From NCBI RefSeq assembly GCF_002921135.1, contig NZ_PQVJ01000001.1, forward strand, positions 62,001 through 126,000: DNA of 64,000 nt, read 5' to 3'. The notes beneath the pieces are model-generated. The model was not told the DNA's origin and searched no databases. It saw only the letters and a program-made list of their open reading frames with translations. Source of the DNA: Avibacterium gallinarum. Lineage in GTDB: Bacteria > Pseudomonadota > Gammaproteobacteria > Enterobacterales > Pasteurellaceae. Positions 9,217 through 17,925 of the stretch are shown here, in pieces (the stretch's first letter is position 1; each line of letters begins with the position of its first letter). The position numbers were made by a program, and so were the translations under genes.

Positions 9217-10857
9217 TTAATGTTTAATGATATAAACGTCTTTTAAATAATAGTTTTGTGCTGGGTGTGCATAAGCAAAGCCTTTCACCCAAGGTTTAAT
9301 TAAACGCGGTTGAACATAGTGATAAACTGGCACCATTGCGGTATCCGCATCTAACAATCCTTCTGCTTTGGCATACACTTCTGCGCGCTCATCATCGCTT
9401 TGCGCTTTGAATGAAGAATCAATCAAGGCATCATAAGCTGGATTTTTATAGAATGCAGTGTTGTTCGCACTATTGGATAAATAATAGTTCAAGAATGTGC
9501 TAGCTTCATTATAATCCGCACACCAACCTGCACGCGCCACATCAAAGTTGCCTTGATGACGTGTATCTAAGTAGGTTTTCCATTCTTGATTTTCCAAAGT
9601 GATATTTACCACGCCTTGTAAATTTTTCTTCCAAATGGACTGCGCAGCACTTGCCAATTTTTTGTGGTTATCAGAGGTGTTATATAACAATTTGAAATTT
9701 AACGGGTGAGATTTATCAAAGCCCGCTTCTTTCAACAATTTAAGCGCTTCTTGATTACGCTGATCTTGCGTCCAATTTGCCCACTCAGGGTTAGTCATTT
9801 TCTCAGCTCCATTGATAAATGGCGGGGTGAAAATGTAAGCTGGTTTTTGCCCTTGTTGTAACACTTTATCAGTTAAAATTTCACGTTCTAAGGCTAAAGA
9901 TAAGGCTCTACGCACTTTTGGATTATCAAACGGCGCTTTGGCTGTATTGATTTCGTAAAGATAAGTACAAAGTTGCGGCGCGTGATAAAGCTCATCGCCT
10001 AATTCTTTTTTCACTTTGCCATATAATTCAATTGGAATTTCTTTCCCTGTAATATCTTCATCGCCTGCACGATAACGCGCCACATCTGTTGATGAAGATT
10101 CAATCGGCAATAACACCACTTTATCCAACACGGTGCGCGCGTTGTCCCAATAATTCGGATTACGCTCTAACACGGCTTTTTCGTTTACCACTGCAGATTT
10201 CAGCACAAATGCACCGTTACCTACGAGATTACCTGGTTTCGTCCAGTTATCACCAAATTGCTCTACCACTTTTTTATTTACTGGCGCTAACACATAATGC
10301 TCAACCAATTTATCAACATAAGGCACAGATTCGGTTAAATGTAACACTAAAGTATGATCGTCTTTGGCTTCAACACCGAGAGCAGTAACAGGAAGTTTGC
10401 CTGCGGTAACTTGATCCGCATTTTTCAATTTCACAAATTCTAAGAAGCTTGCATAAGGCGCTGCCGTTTTCGGATCGGCTAAACGCTGCCACGCATAAAC
10501 GAAATCACCTGCCACAACAGGATCACCATTTGACCATTTAGCCTCAGGGCGAAGGTGGAATGTCCAGGTTTTAAAATCTGGGCTATGCTCCCAAGAGGTC
10601 GCCGCCCCCGGAATAATATGACCTTTCGCATCAGAAGTCACTAAGGTTTCAAACAACTGACGCGCATAATAACCTTCTACATCGCCTTCCATTTTTTGTG
10701 GATCAAGGGTGGCAGGGTTAGAATTAATATTCCAAGTTAATTCTTGCTTTTCAGCTAACTGTGTCCCAGCGGGTACCTCAGCCGCCATTGCCGCCCCCAC
10801 AGAAAGGGATAGCCCTAAAATGGCAGATAAAAGTGTTTTTTTGAATGACGTGTGCAT
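9217..10857 (-). CDS. oppA: Periplasmic oligopeptide-binding protein OppA
   Basis: This 546-residue exported protein captures peptides in the periplasm and delivers them to OppBCDF. A Sec signal peptide ends near Ala-Met-Ala-Ala (residues 1-26). The family-5 solute-binding signature is visible around Trp-Glu-His-Ser-Pro-Asp-Phe-Lys-Thr-Trp-Thr-Phe-His-Leu-Arg, and so is the conserved Ala-Gly-Trp-Cys-Ala-Asp-Tyr block with Asn-Glu-Ala-Ser-Thr-Phe-Leu. AGGAGG precedes the ATG. OppA mRNA is a classic target of GcvB in enterobacteria, and gcvB lies in this window, but I see only short complementarity here (an ACAACC stretch about 60 nt before the start). Confidence 0.96.
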   Translation of the reverse strand: MHTSFKKTLLSAILGLSLSVGAAMAAEVPAGTQLAEKQELTWNINSNPATLDPQKMEGDVEGYYARQLFETLVTSDAKGHIIPGAATSWEHSPDFKTWTFHLRPEAKWSNGDPVVAGDFVYAWQRLADPKTAAPYASFLEFVKLKNADQVTAGKLPVTALGVEAKDDHTLVLHLTESVPYVDKLVEHYVLAPVNKKVVEQFGDNWTKPGNLVGNGAFVLKSAVVNEKAVLERNPNYWDNARTVLDKVVLLPIESSSTDVARYRAGDEDITGKEIPIELYGKVKKELGDELYHAPQLCTYLYEINTAKAPFDNPKVRRALSLALEREILTDKVLQQGQKPAYIFTPPFINGAEKMTNPEWANWTQDQRNQEALKLLKEAGFDKSHPLNFKLLYNTSDNHKKLASAAQSIWKKNLQGVVNITLENQEWKTYLDTRHQGNFDVARAGWCADYNEASTFLNYYLSNSANNTAFYKNPAYDALIDSSFKAQSDDERAEVYAKAEGLLDADTAMVPVYHYVQPRLIKPWVKGFAYAHPAQNYYLKDVYIIKH

Positions 10858-11050
10858 CTTTTCCTCCTAGATTGTTTTTATAAAATGGCTTTCATTAATA
10901 AAGGAATTTTCCCAGGTTGTAAATAAGAAATTGCGAAATCATCAGGAATTTTTTCTCTCTTTCCTAATCGCAACAGTTGATTTACAAAAAATAGACAAAA
11001 AAGCACCACACTTTTGTTTTAATTGGACTGAATAATGCTACTAATAGTGC

Positions 11051-11086
11051 ATAAAAAAGCTGACTTCATACTGAAATCAGCTTTAT
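11051..11086 (-). terminator. Terminator downstream of ggt
   Basis: AAAGCTGA (11056-11063) pairs with TCAGCTTT (11077-11084), with T residues following on the minus strand (the A run at 11051-11058). It lies 20 bp after the ggt stop. Confidence 0.65.
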
Positions 11087-11105
11087 CAGTTAAATTGCAA
11101 AAGGA

Positions 11106-12866
11106 TTAATATCCCATCGCTGCGCCATCTGGATTACGCGGATCTGAAGCGCCATAAAATCCGCCTTCGGTTACTTGAACAACTTGTTCACGTCCCATTG
11201 TCGCTTTTGTCACGACATCGTAACCTTTTTGTTTAAGCAGCTCGATGGTGTCTGGGCTAATACCTTCTTCAATGCGTAGCTGATCAGGTTGCCATTGGTG
11301 ATGCACACGCGGAACAGTAATCGCTTCAGCAGGATTCATTCCATAATCAATCACATTTGTAATACTTTGTAATACAGTTGTAATAATTCTCGCCCCGCCC
11401 GGCGTCCCTGTAACTAACCAAGGCTTATCCTCTTTTAATAGAATAGTTGGCGTCATTGAAGATAATGGACGTTTTCCTGCTTCGATCGCGTTTGCATCGC
11501 CACCAATCAAACCAAATGCGTTAGGCACGCCAGGTTTTGCAGAAAAATCGTCCATTTCATTATTTAATAAAATACCTGTTCCTTCCGCCACAATACCTGA
11601 GCCAAAATTGAGATTGAGCGTATAAGTTACAGCTACCGCATTTCCATCTTTATCCATAATTGAATAGTGGGTTGTTTGATCACTTTCATAAGGGATTGGA
11701 TTGCCTTCTTTAATCTCTGTTGCTGGCGTTGATTTTTCTGGATTAATTTTTTTCACTAACTCATCGGCATAAGCCTTTGACGTAATTCCCGCTACTGGCA
11801 CTTTAACAAAATCGGGATCTCCGAGATAAGTCGCACGATCTGCATAAGCCAATTTCATCGCTTCGGCATAGTGATGAATGGATTTGGCACTATTAAAACC
11901 AAATTCTTTCATTGGATAATGCGATAAAATATTCAGCAACTGAACCAAATGTACCCCACCAGAACTTGGCGGTGGCATTGTTACCACTTTATAACCACGA
12001 TATTCTCCCACAATAGGCTTACGAATTACCGCTTTATAATTTTTCAGATCATCAAGGCTAATTAAACCGCCGTGCTTTTCCATTTCTTGCACAATTTTTT
12101 GTGCAATTTCACCCTCATAAAAAGCAGATTTTCCTTCTTTAGCAATAAGGCGTAACGAATTGGCTAAATCTTGCTGAACTAAGTTATCACCAAAGGTAAG
12201 TGGCTGATCTTGCTTGAAAAAGATCGCTTTGGTACTTTTCCATTTAGCTAAATTCTCTTTTTCAATTTCTAACGTTGCAGCGAGTGTTGGGCTAATCGCA
12301 AAACCTTGCTCGGCTAATTTAATTGCCGGTGCAATCACTTGCTCACGAGATAAAGTTCCCCATTTTTCTAATGCTAACAGTAAACCCGCAACTGTTCCCG
12401 GTACACCCACAGCAGAGTGAGTAAATAAAGATTTACCATCTACTAGTTCACCTTTTTCATCTAAATACATATCTCGATGTGCTTTTTGCGGGGCAATTTC
12501 TCTAAAATCAATGGTAATATTTTCGCCAGTTTTGGCATCGTGTAGCACCATAAAACCACCACCACCGATATTCCCTGCATTTGGCAAAACTACGGCCAAA
12601 GCAAATCCCACAGCAACCGCCGCATCAATGGCATTACCACCTTGACGTAAAATATCCAAGCCAACTTGCGTTGCTAAATGTTGCTCTGTTGCTACCATTC
12701 CATTTTTAGCATATACAGGGTGGAAAATGTCCTTGCTCTGATCATAACGTTGAGCCGCTAAGATAGATTGTTGCGTTGCCTCTGCGGAATATGCTGGTAA
12801 AGAAACCACAGATAAAGAAAAAGGAATCGCTAACAATGCAGCGATAAGCGATTTACGAAAATGCAT
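11106..12866 (-). CDS. ggt: Gamma-glutamyltransferase (periplasmic, self-processing)
   Basis: This 586-residue exported Ntn-hydrolase cleaves or transfers the gamma-glutamyl group of glutathione and related peptides in the periplasm. The signal peptide ends near Ala-Tyr-Ser-Ala (residues 1-28). The precursor cuts itself before the nucleophile Thr at about residue 398, in Gln-Thr-Thr-His-Tyr-Ser-Ile-Met-Asp, giving large and small subunits. Other visible motifs are Asp-Phe-Arg-Glu (120-123), a substrate-carboxylate-binding Arg region, and Pro-Leu-Ser-Ser-Met-Thr-Pro-Thr and Gly-Thr-Pro-Gly-Gly near the active-site rim. Next to oppA, it may supply Cys-Gly and glutamate from host glutathione; that link is inference. 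Confidence 0.96.
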   Translation of the reverse strand: MHFRKSLIAALLAIPFSLSVVSLPAYSAEATQQSILAAQRYDQSKDIFHPVYAKNGMVATEQHLATQVGLDILRQGGNAIDAAVAVGFALAVVLPNAGNIGGGGFMVLHDAKTGENITIDFREIAPQKAHRDMYLDEKGELVDGKSLFTHSAVGVPGTVAGLLLALEKWGTLSREQVIAPAIKLAEQGFAISPTLAATLEIEKENLAKWKSTKAIFFKQDQPLTFGDNLVQQDLANSLRLIAKEGKSAFYEGEIAQKIVQEMEKHGGLISLDDLKNYKAVIRKPIVGEYRGYKVVTMPPPSSGGVHLVQLLNILSHYPMKEFGFNSAKSIHHYAEAMKLAYADRATYLGDPDFVKVPVAGITSKAYADELVKKINPEKSTPATEIKEGNPIPYESDQTTHYSIMDKDGNAVAVTYTLNLNFGSGIVAEGTGILLNNEMDDFSAKPGVPNAFGLIGGDANAIEAGKRPLSSMTPTILLKEDKPWLVTGTPGGARIITTVLQSITNVIDYGMNPAEAITVPRVHHQWQPDQLRIEEGISPDTIELLKQKGYDVVTKATMGREQVVQVTEGGFYGASDPRNPDGAAMGY

Positions 12867-13072
12867 AATGTGTTACCTTCCTGATAGTTATAATTTATAA
12901 AGATAGTTAGATTGCTGAACAACTTTCTGCTCAACAATCCCAATCAAAAACCAAGCAAATTCTCATCACATAGAAAAATTTCACTCTATTTTTTTGATTG
13001 CATCTATTTTTTAACAAAAAGATAACAATCCATCAATCATTTAATAATTATATTTAAGATCAAAATTACATA

Positions 13073-13153
13073 AAAAAGCACCGCACTTTTGTTTTTACGC
13101 ATAAGAATCCCCATAAAACAGGGTTCTTATAAAACCAAAGTGCGGTGCTTTTT
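13073..13153. terminator. Nested USS dyad terminator between ggt promoter region and uvrD
   Basis: ACCGCACTT (13080-13088) and AAGTGCGGT (13138-13146), each extended by GCACC/GGTGC and poly-A/T, enclose an inner inverted repeat (ATAAGAA ... TTCTTAT, 13101-13130). It terminates uvrD on the minus strand. The rest of the 309-bp gap (12867-13175) is AT-rich and presumably holds the ggt promoter; I see no clear operator. Confidence 0.7.
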
Positions 13154-13175
13154 CGCTTAATTTTTTAATTTAGGT

Positions 13176-15362
13176 TTAGGAGAGTTTTTCTAACTTCGCT
13201 AAGGCGGCAATGAGCCATTTGATGCCTTCGCCTTGGAAAGCGATTTGTAGGCGGGTGTTGTTGTCTTCACCCTCCACGTTAATAATGGTGCCATTACCGA
13301 ATTTGGCGTGTTTGACTTTTTGTCCCATTCTCCATTCACTATCCTTGCCCGATTTATGCGTATTTAGCGATCCCACGGCTGCGCGGTTATAGGCACGGGT
13401 AACCGTACCGCGTAAACGCACTTCTTGAATGCAATCTTCTGGCAGTTCCTCAATAAACCGTGAAGGCAAATGGCGCTCTTCTTTACCATATAAGCGGCGG
13501 CTTTCTGCATAGCTAATGGTGAGTTTTCGTTTGGCTCGGGTGATCCCGACATAAGCCAGACGGCGTTCTTCTTCTAAGCGTCCCGGCTCTTCAAAGGAAC
13601 GGAAACTCGGGAATAATCCCTCTTCCACGCCCACCATAAAAACACGGGCAAACTCTAGCCCTTTGGCAGAATGCAAGGTCATCATTTGCACGCTGGATTG
13701 ATGTGGTGATGCCTGCTCTTCCCCTGCTTCTAAAGACGCGTGGGTAAGAAATGCCATTAAATCTGTCATTTCTTCGGCGTCTTCAGGCTTGATAAACTCT
13801 CGGGTAGCGCTGACTAATTCTTCCAAGTTTTCGATCCGCACTTCGCCTTTCTCGCCTTTTTCTTGCTTATACATTTCATATAAGCCTGAATGTTTGATGA
13901 CAAAATCCGTCTGCGCAAACAAAGGCATTTCTGCCGTTTCTTGCTGTAAGGAATTAATTAATTCGGTAAAACGCAACAAGGCGGTGGCGGCACGTCCTGC
14001 CAGCATATTTTCCTGAATGGCAACTTGAATGGCTTGCCATAAGGTGATTTGTCGCTCACGCGTTAATTGGCGCAGAACATCTAAGGTGCGATCACCAATA
14101 CCACGCGCAGGCGTGTTAATAACACGTTCAAAGGCGGCATCATCAAAACGATTGGCAATTAAACGTAAATAGGCTAAGGCATCTTTAATTTCTTGTCGTT
14201 CAAAGAAGCGTAATCCCCCATAAATGCGATAAGGAATTTGCGCGCGAATCAAGGCTTCTTCTATCACACGCGATTGGCTATTACTACGGTATAAAATGGC
14301 GCAATCATCTAGCTTTCCACCATCATCAAGCCAGATTTTGATTTGGTTTGCCACAAACTGCGCTTCGTCAATTTCATTAAATGCGGCATAAATTCCCACA
14401 GGATCGCCCTGCTCCCCCTCTGTCCATAAATCTTTGCCAAGACGGTTGCTGTTATTGGCAATCAAATGGTTTGCGCTGTTAAGAATATTGGCCGTAGAGC
14501 GATAATTTTGCTCAAGGCGAATGGTTTGTGCATTGTGAAAATCTTCTAAGAAGCGGTGAATGTTTTCTACTTGTGCGCCACGCCAGCCGTAAATAGACTG
14601 ATCGTCATCACCCACGATCATTATTTTGCCTGTTTCCCCCACCAATAATTTGATCCACGCATATTGAATTTTGTTGGTGTCCTGAAACTCATCGACTAAA
14701 ATTTGCGAGAAACGCTGCTGATAACGTTGCAAAATCAACGGTTTTTTCAGCCATAATTCATAGGCACGAAGCAATAATTCGGAAAAATCCAACAAGCCTG
14801 CGCGATCGCAAGCATCTTGATAAATTTGATAAATTTTGATCCAAGTGCGTTCTTGCATATCCCCTTGATCATCGATTTGATGTGGACGCAAACCTTCTTC
14901 TTTTTGGTGGTTGATATACCAGCAGGCTTGCTTTGGTGGATAGGCTTTTTCGTCAATATTGTGCAGTTTAATCAAGCGTTTAACTAAGCGTTGTTGATCA
15001 TCACTGTCTAAAATTTGGAAATCCTGTGGCAGCCCTGCATCGGCATAATGGGCGCGTAACAAGCGGTGAGCAATGCTGTGAAATGTGCCGATCCACATTC
15101 CCATTACACGTTGTGATGAATATTTTGCTAGAGTTTCTTCAATTCGATGGCGCATTTCTGCTGCGGCTTTATTGGTAAAAGTTACCGCCATTATGCTTCC
15201 TTCAGAAATTTGCTCCACAGCAATCAGCCAAGCAATGCGAAAAGTCAGCACTCGCGTTTTACCGCTGCCTGCACCCGCTAACACTAAATAATTGCCTAAG
15301 GGCGCGGCCACCGCTTCACGTTGTTTATCGTTTAAACCATCAAGTAATTCAGAAATATCCAT
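13176..15362 (-). CDS. uvrD: DNA helicase II UvrD
   Basis: This 728-residue SF1A 3'-5' helicase acts in nucleotide-excision and methyl-directed mismatch repair and removes RecA filaments. Helicase motifs appear in order: Q motif and Walker A Gly-Ala-Gly-Ser-Gly-Lys-Thr (30-36), Thr-Phe-Thr-Asn-Lys-Ala-Ala (Ia), Val-Asp-Glu-Phe-Gln-Asp-Thr-Asn (II), Gly-Asp-Asp-Asp-Gln-Ser-Ile-Tyr-Gly-Trp-Arg-Gly-Ala (III), Glu-Gln-Asn-Tyr-Arg-Ser (IV), Thr-Leu-His-Ser-Ala-Lys-Gly-Leu-Glu (V) and Val-Gly-Ile-Thr-Arg-Ala (VI). The last 60 residues form the UvrD C-terminal region (Val-Lys-His-Ala-Lys-Phe-Gly-Asn-Gly). The promoter contains a LexA box, so SOS induction is expected. Confidence 0.97.
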   Translation of the reverse strand: MDISELLDGLNDKQREAVAAPLGNYLVLAGAGSGKTRVLTFRIAWLIAVEQISEGSIMAVTFTNKAAAEMRHRIEETLAKYSSQRVMGMWIGTFHSIAHRLLRAHYADAGLPQDFQILDSDDQQRLVKRLIKLHNIDEKAYPPKQACWYINHQKEEGLRPHQIDDQGDMQERTWIKIYQIYQDACDRAGLLDFSELLLRAYELWLKKPLILQRYQQRFSQILVDEFQDTNKIQYAWIKLLVGETGKIMIVGDDDQSIYGWRGAQVENIHRFLEDFHNAQTIRLEQNYRSTANILNSANHLIANNSNRLGKDLWTEGEQGDPVGIYAAFNEIDEAQFVANQIKIWLDDGGKLDDCAILYRSNSQSRVIEEALIRAQIPYRIYGGLRFFERQEIKDALAYLRLIANRFDDAAFERVINTPARGIGDRTLDVLRQLTRERQITLWQAIQVAIQENMLAGRAATALLRFTELINSLQQETAEMPLFAQTDFVIKHSGLYEMYKQEKGEKGEVRIENLEELVSATREFIKPEDAEEMTDLMAFLTHASLEAGEEQASPHQSSVQMMTLHSAKGLEFARVFMVGVEEGLFPSFRSFEEPGRLEEERRLAYVGITRAKRKLTISYAESRRLYGKEERHLPSRFIEELPEDCIQEVRLRGTVTRAYNRAAVGSLNTHKSGKDSEWRMGQKVKHAKFGNGTIINVEGEDNNTRLQIAFQGEGIKWLIAALAKLEKLS

Positions 15363-15372
15363 TACATCACCA

Positions 15373-15421
15373 CTGTTTTTTTATACAGGTTAAATTATAG
15401 GGAGATTTTGTTAAAAGGCAA
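15373..15421 (-). promoter_or_regulatory. uvrD promoter with LexA (SOS) box
   Basis: On the minus strand, TTGCCT (15421-15416), a 16-bp spacer and TATAAT (15399-15394) form a sigma70 promoter. The sequence CTG-N10-CAG (15373-15388, core CTGTATAAAAAAACAG) overlaps the predicted transcription start. This matches the LexA consensus and the known SOS control of E. coli uvrD. Confidence 0.8.
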
Positions 15422-15422
15422 G

Positions 15423-15460
15423 AAGTGCGGTGAAATTTTTATGAATTTTTCACCGCACTT
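15423..15460. terminator. USS dyad terminator of rlmM
   Basis: AAGTGCGGT (15423-15431) and ACCGCACTT (15452-15460) are extended to 12-bp arms with TGAAA/TTTCA. The structure lies immediately after the rlmM stop and abuts the uvrD promoter. Confidence 0.7.
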
Positions 15461-15463
15461 TAA

Positions 15464-16555
15464 TTAAGGCAATAAATAGAGATAAACGGTGATCTCTTCC
15501 CTATCGTGATACAAATGTTTTGCTTTGAGTTTGTATTTAAGTCCTTGTTTATCCAAGGCTTGTTCTATCATTGCTAAACATTCTTTGACTTCCGCATAAC
15601 GCTTTTTCATTGGCAATTTTAAGTTGAAAATACTGGCGTGGCACCAGCCATTGATCAACCATTTTGTGATGAGTTGCGCAATGCGACCAGGCTGTTCCAC
15701 CATATCACAGACTAGCCAATCAATGCGGCGACGTTTCGGGGGCTGAAATTTAAAGCCGTCTTCCGCGCAATGTTCGATCCGCCCTGTTTCATGCAGGCTG
15801 GCTGCCATTTTTCCGTGATCCACGGCATAAACAAATAAACCACGTTTAACCAGTTGATATGTCCAGCCCCCAGGGCAAGCACCAAGATCGACCGCATATT
15901 GGTTTTCGTTCAGATATTGGCTTTCTTTTTGTTTCGGAATAAAGGTTAAGATGGCTTCTTCTAATTTCAGGGTTGAACGGCTTGGCACATCTGCTGGGAA
16001 TTTAAGCCGTTGAATGCCCATAAAATAAGGGGAATGATTGTGGTTATAGGAATACCCGACATAGCACGCGGTGGATTGCAAGAAAAAAACGTGTAAAGTT
16101 ACCGCACTTTTGTGGCTATCTTTACCCTGTAAAAAGCCGTCTTTTTTCAACGCATTACGCAGTAGCACAGTAAATTTACGGCAAAATCCTGAAAGCTCTT
16201 TGGCTTCGTTGGTATCGGCAGTTTCCACAAATAATTCTGTGCTATTTTTGAGCTTTTTCACCAATTCACTTTGGCGATATTGCGATAAAATAGGGCTGAT
16301 GCGATCTTCAGGGGAAAGAGCTTGCAGTAAATCTGACACCACGATCATTTGGCGAGCAAAAATCAGTTGATCGAAAGGCAATTCTTGCGCAAGGCGATCC
16401 GCTTCGCCTGCTTGATAACATTCAAAAATTACATAGCCTGAATTCGGCTCAACACGGGCAAAACCAAACACACCGCATTCACTGGCTTTATCGGTGATTT
16501 CCGCAGCTAATTCTTTTTCAAAGCCAATACGGCAATATAAGGCAAGTTTATTCAT
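15464..16555 (-). CDS. rlmM: 23S rRNA (cytidine-2498 2'-O)-methyltransferase RlmM
   Basis: This 363-residue enzyme 2'-O-methylates C2498 in the peptidyl-transferase centre of 23S rRNA before subunit assembly. It has an N-terminal THUMP-like RNA-binding domain (about 1-170) and a C-terminal Rossmann methyltransferase domain with SAM motif Asp-Leu-Gly-Ala-Cys-Pro-Gly-Gly-Trp (223-231). Later are Trp-Leu-Val-Cys-Asp-Met and the catalytic-Lys block Asn-Leu-Lys-Leu-Pro-Met-Lys-Lys-Arg. Length and order match the family. Its start overlaps the gcvA stop by eight bases, so the two are co-transcribed. Confidence 0.96.
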   Translation of the reverse strand: MNKLALYCRIGFEKELAAEITDKASECGVFGFARVEPNSGYVIFECYQAGEADRLAQELPFDQLIFARQMIVVSDLLQALSPEDRISPILSQYRQSELVKKLKNSTELFVETADTNEAKELSGFCRKFTVLLRNALKKDGFLQGKDSHKSAVTLHVFFLQSTACYVGYSYNHNHSPYFMGIQRLKFPADVPSRSTLKLEEAILTFIPKQKESQYLNENQYAVDLGACPGGWTYQLVKRGLFVYAVDHGKMAASLHETGRIEHCAEDGFKFQPPKRRRIDWLVCDMVEQPGRIAQLITKWLINGWCHASIFNLKLPMKKRYAEVKECLAMIEQALDKQGLKYKLKAKHLYHDREEITVYLYLLP

Positions 16556-17438
16556 TATTATTTCTTATTTCTTTAATTATCCATTGGCGGAATGCCAAAA
16601 TTTGTTCATCATTGGCTTTATCTAATTGATTTACCACATAAAAAGATTTTGGATCTTTTAGCTGGGTTGGGAGTACCACTTGTAAATTCCCTTTATCAAT
16701 TTCCTGTTGAGCCAGCAGTCGATTAGCAAGCACAATACCTTGTCCGTGTACAGCCGCTTGTAATGCCATAAAAGTATGGCTAAAAATCGGCCCGTGCTGA
16801 ATATCTAGCCCTTTGAGGTGCAGATAATTCGCCATATTCTGCCAGTTATCACGGGTATGAATATGAATCAGCGTATGTTTTTTAAGATCTTCTGCGGAAT
16901 GTACAGGCTGTTTAGCCAAGAGTTTTGGCGAGGCAAGCAAGAGCAAATTTTCTTCTGCTAATTTTTCCACTTGCAGATTTTCCCACGCGCCACGTCCATA
17001 GTAAATGGCAATATCAATTTCGCGATTTAGCAAACCTTCATCTTGATCTACTCCTGTTAAACGCACTTCAATATCAGGATAAAGCTCATTAAATCTGCTT
17101 AAACGCGGCACAAGCCATTGAATACCAAAGGTTTGTGGTACGCTAATAGCAATATGTTTTTCATTTTTTTGCATCATTAATTTTTGCGTAACTTCGGATA
17201 AACGGCGCAAAATCTCGGTAACTTCTTTAAAATAAATCTGCCCTAGCTCAGTTAAAACTAACGCACGGTGCTGACGCTTAAATAACTCAATGCCTAAAAA
17301 ATCTTCTAACAATTTAATTTGATGACTCACCGCAGCTTGGGTAACAAAGAGTTCATCGGCGGCTTTTGTGAAACTTAAATGACGTGCCGCACATTCAAAA
17401 GCTTTCAGTGAATTCAAGGGAGGCAAACGTTTATACAT
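16548..17438 (-). CDS. gcvA: LysR-type regulator GcvA
   Basis: This 296-residue LysR-family regulator activates or represses glycine-cleavage genes and activates gcvB according to glycine level. It has an N-terminal winged helix-turn-helix (about 6-65: Leu-Asn-Ser-Leu-Lys-Ala-Phe-Glu-Cys-Ala-Ala-Arg ... Ala-Val-Ser-His-Gln-Ile) and a C-terminal ligand-binding domain. GcvA is favoured over other LysR proteins because the gene is divergent from an unmistakable gcvB RNA, the arrangement in E. coli, Pasteurella and Haemophilus. The GcvA sites are expected in 17439-17560. Confidence 0.94.
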   Translation of the reverse strand: MYKRLPPLNSLKAFECAARHLSFTKAADELFVTQAAVSHQIKLLEDFLGIELFKRQHRALVLTELGQIYFKEVTEILRRLSEVTQKLMMQKNEKHIAISVPQTFGIQWLVPRLSRFNELYPDIEVRLTGVDQDEGLLNREIDIAIYYGRGAWENLQVEKLAEENLLLLASPKLLAKQPVHSAEDLKKHTLIHIHTRDNWQNMANYLHLKGLDIQHGPIFSHTFMALQAAVHGQGIVLANRLLAQQEIDKGNLQVVLPTQLKDPKSFYVVNQLDKANDEQILAFRQWIIKEIRNNNE

Positions 17439-17527
17439 AAAATCTTCTCAAATGAAAAATTATCAGTTATACTAACTCACTGATTTATCTATTAGTTTTT
17501 TTAATGCAAGGGATAAAAAAATATCCT

Positions 17528-17556
17528 TTGTTCTCGCCCACGCATCTCACTACAAT
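17528..17556 (+). promoter_or_regulatory. gcvB promoter
   Basis: TTGTTC (17528-17533), a 17-bp spacer and TACAAT (17551-17556) place the start near 17562, exactly where the first RNA stem begins. The LysR regulator GcvA, encoded divergently, is the expected activator. Confidence 0.75.
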
Positions 17557-17561
17557 ACGCA

Positions 17562-17733
17562 CATACTTAATGATTGGTAATTCCTTATTGGTTAAGAGTT
17601 TCGACTTAAGTATGATGTTGTGTTTGCATAGTTCGGGCAACCGAACGGAGTAACTGGTTAGTTACTCATTTCACTTCCTGTATATTTTTTAACCCATTTA
17701 GGTTAGACACCGCTCATTTGAGCGGTGTTTTTT
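17562..17733 (+). ncRNA. gcvB: GcvB small regulatory RNA
   Basis: This Hfq-dependent small RNA represses amino-acid and peptide uptake and biosynthesis mRNAs. It is recognised by the GU-rich seed R1 (TGATGTTGTGTTTGCA at 17613-17628), the conserved CACTTCCTGTA block (17672-17682) and its place beside gcvA. Predicted structure: a 5' stem ATACTTAA/TTAAGTAT (17563-17570 with 17606-17613), a GTTCGG-GCAA-CCGAAC hairpin (17631-17646), an AGTAACT/AGTTACT hairpin (17649-17666), and a terminator ACACCGCTC-ATTT-GAGCGGTGT followed by seven T (17707-17733). At about 172 nt it is shorter than the roughly 200-nt enterobacterial RNA. The 5' end is inferred from the promoter. Confidence 0.93.
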
Positions 17734-17900
17734 TATGTGCCAGATCCTACCACAATTTCACTTTGCACCGAAATAGATTTCCTTGTGGCTAGCAAAGAAT
17801 AAATCACATTTTTTCCTAATAAAAAATAAATTCAAAAATAACCGCACTTTTGTTGTTGCAAGTTTTTGATAATGGTGTAGATTAAAACCATTCTGTTGTA

Positions 17901-17910
17901 ACAACATCAT
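17901..17910 (+). promoter_or_regulatory. Candidate GcvB-binding site in the ilvE leader
   Basis: ACAACATCAT is the exact reverse complement of GcvB seed positions 17612-17621. It lies three bases upstream of the AAGGA Shine-Dalgarno and 15 bases before the ilvE start, a position where pairing would block ribosome loading. It also fits the known GcvB target pattern rich in ACAACA. Pairing is inferred. Confidence 0.7.
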
Positions 17911-17925
17911 TATTAAGGAAATAAA

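Noticed and set aside
10857-10925. GcvB-binding site in the oppA leader
   Set aside because: oppA is a known GcvB target elsewhere, but here I find only five to six contiguous pairs, not enough to call a site without a folding program.
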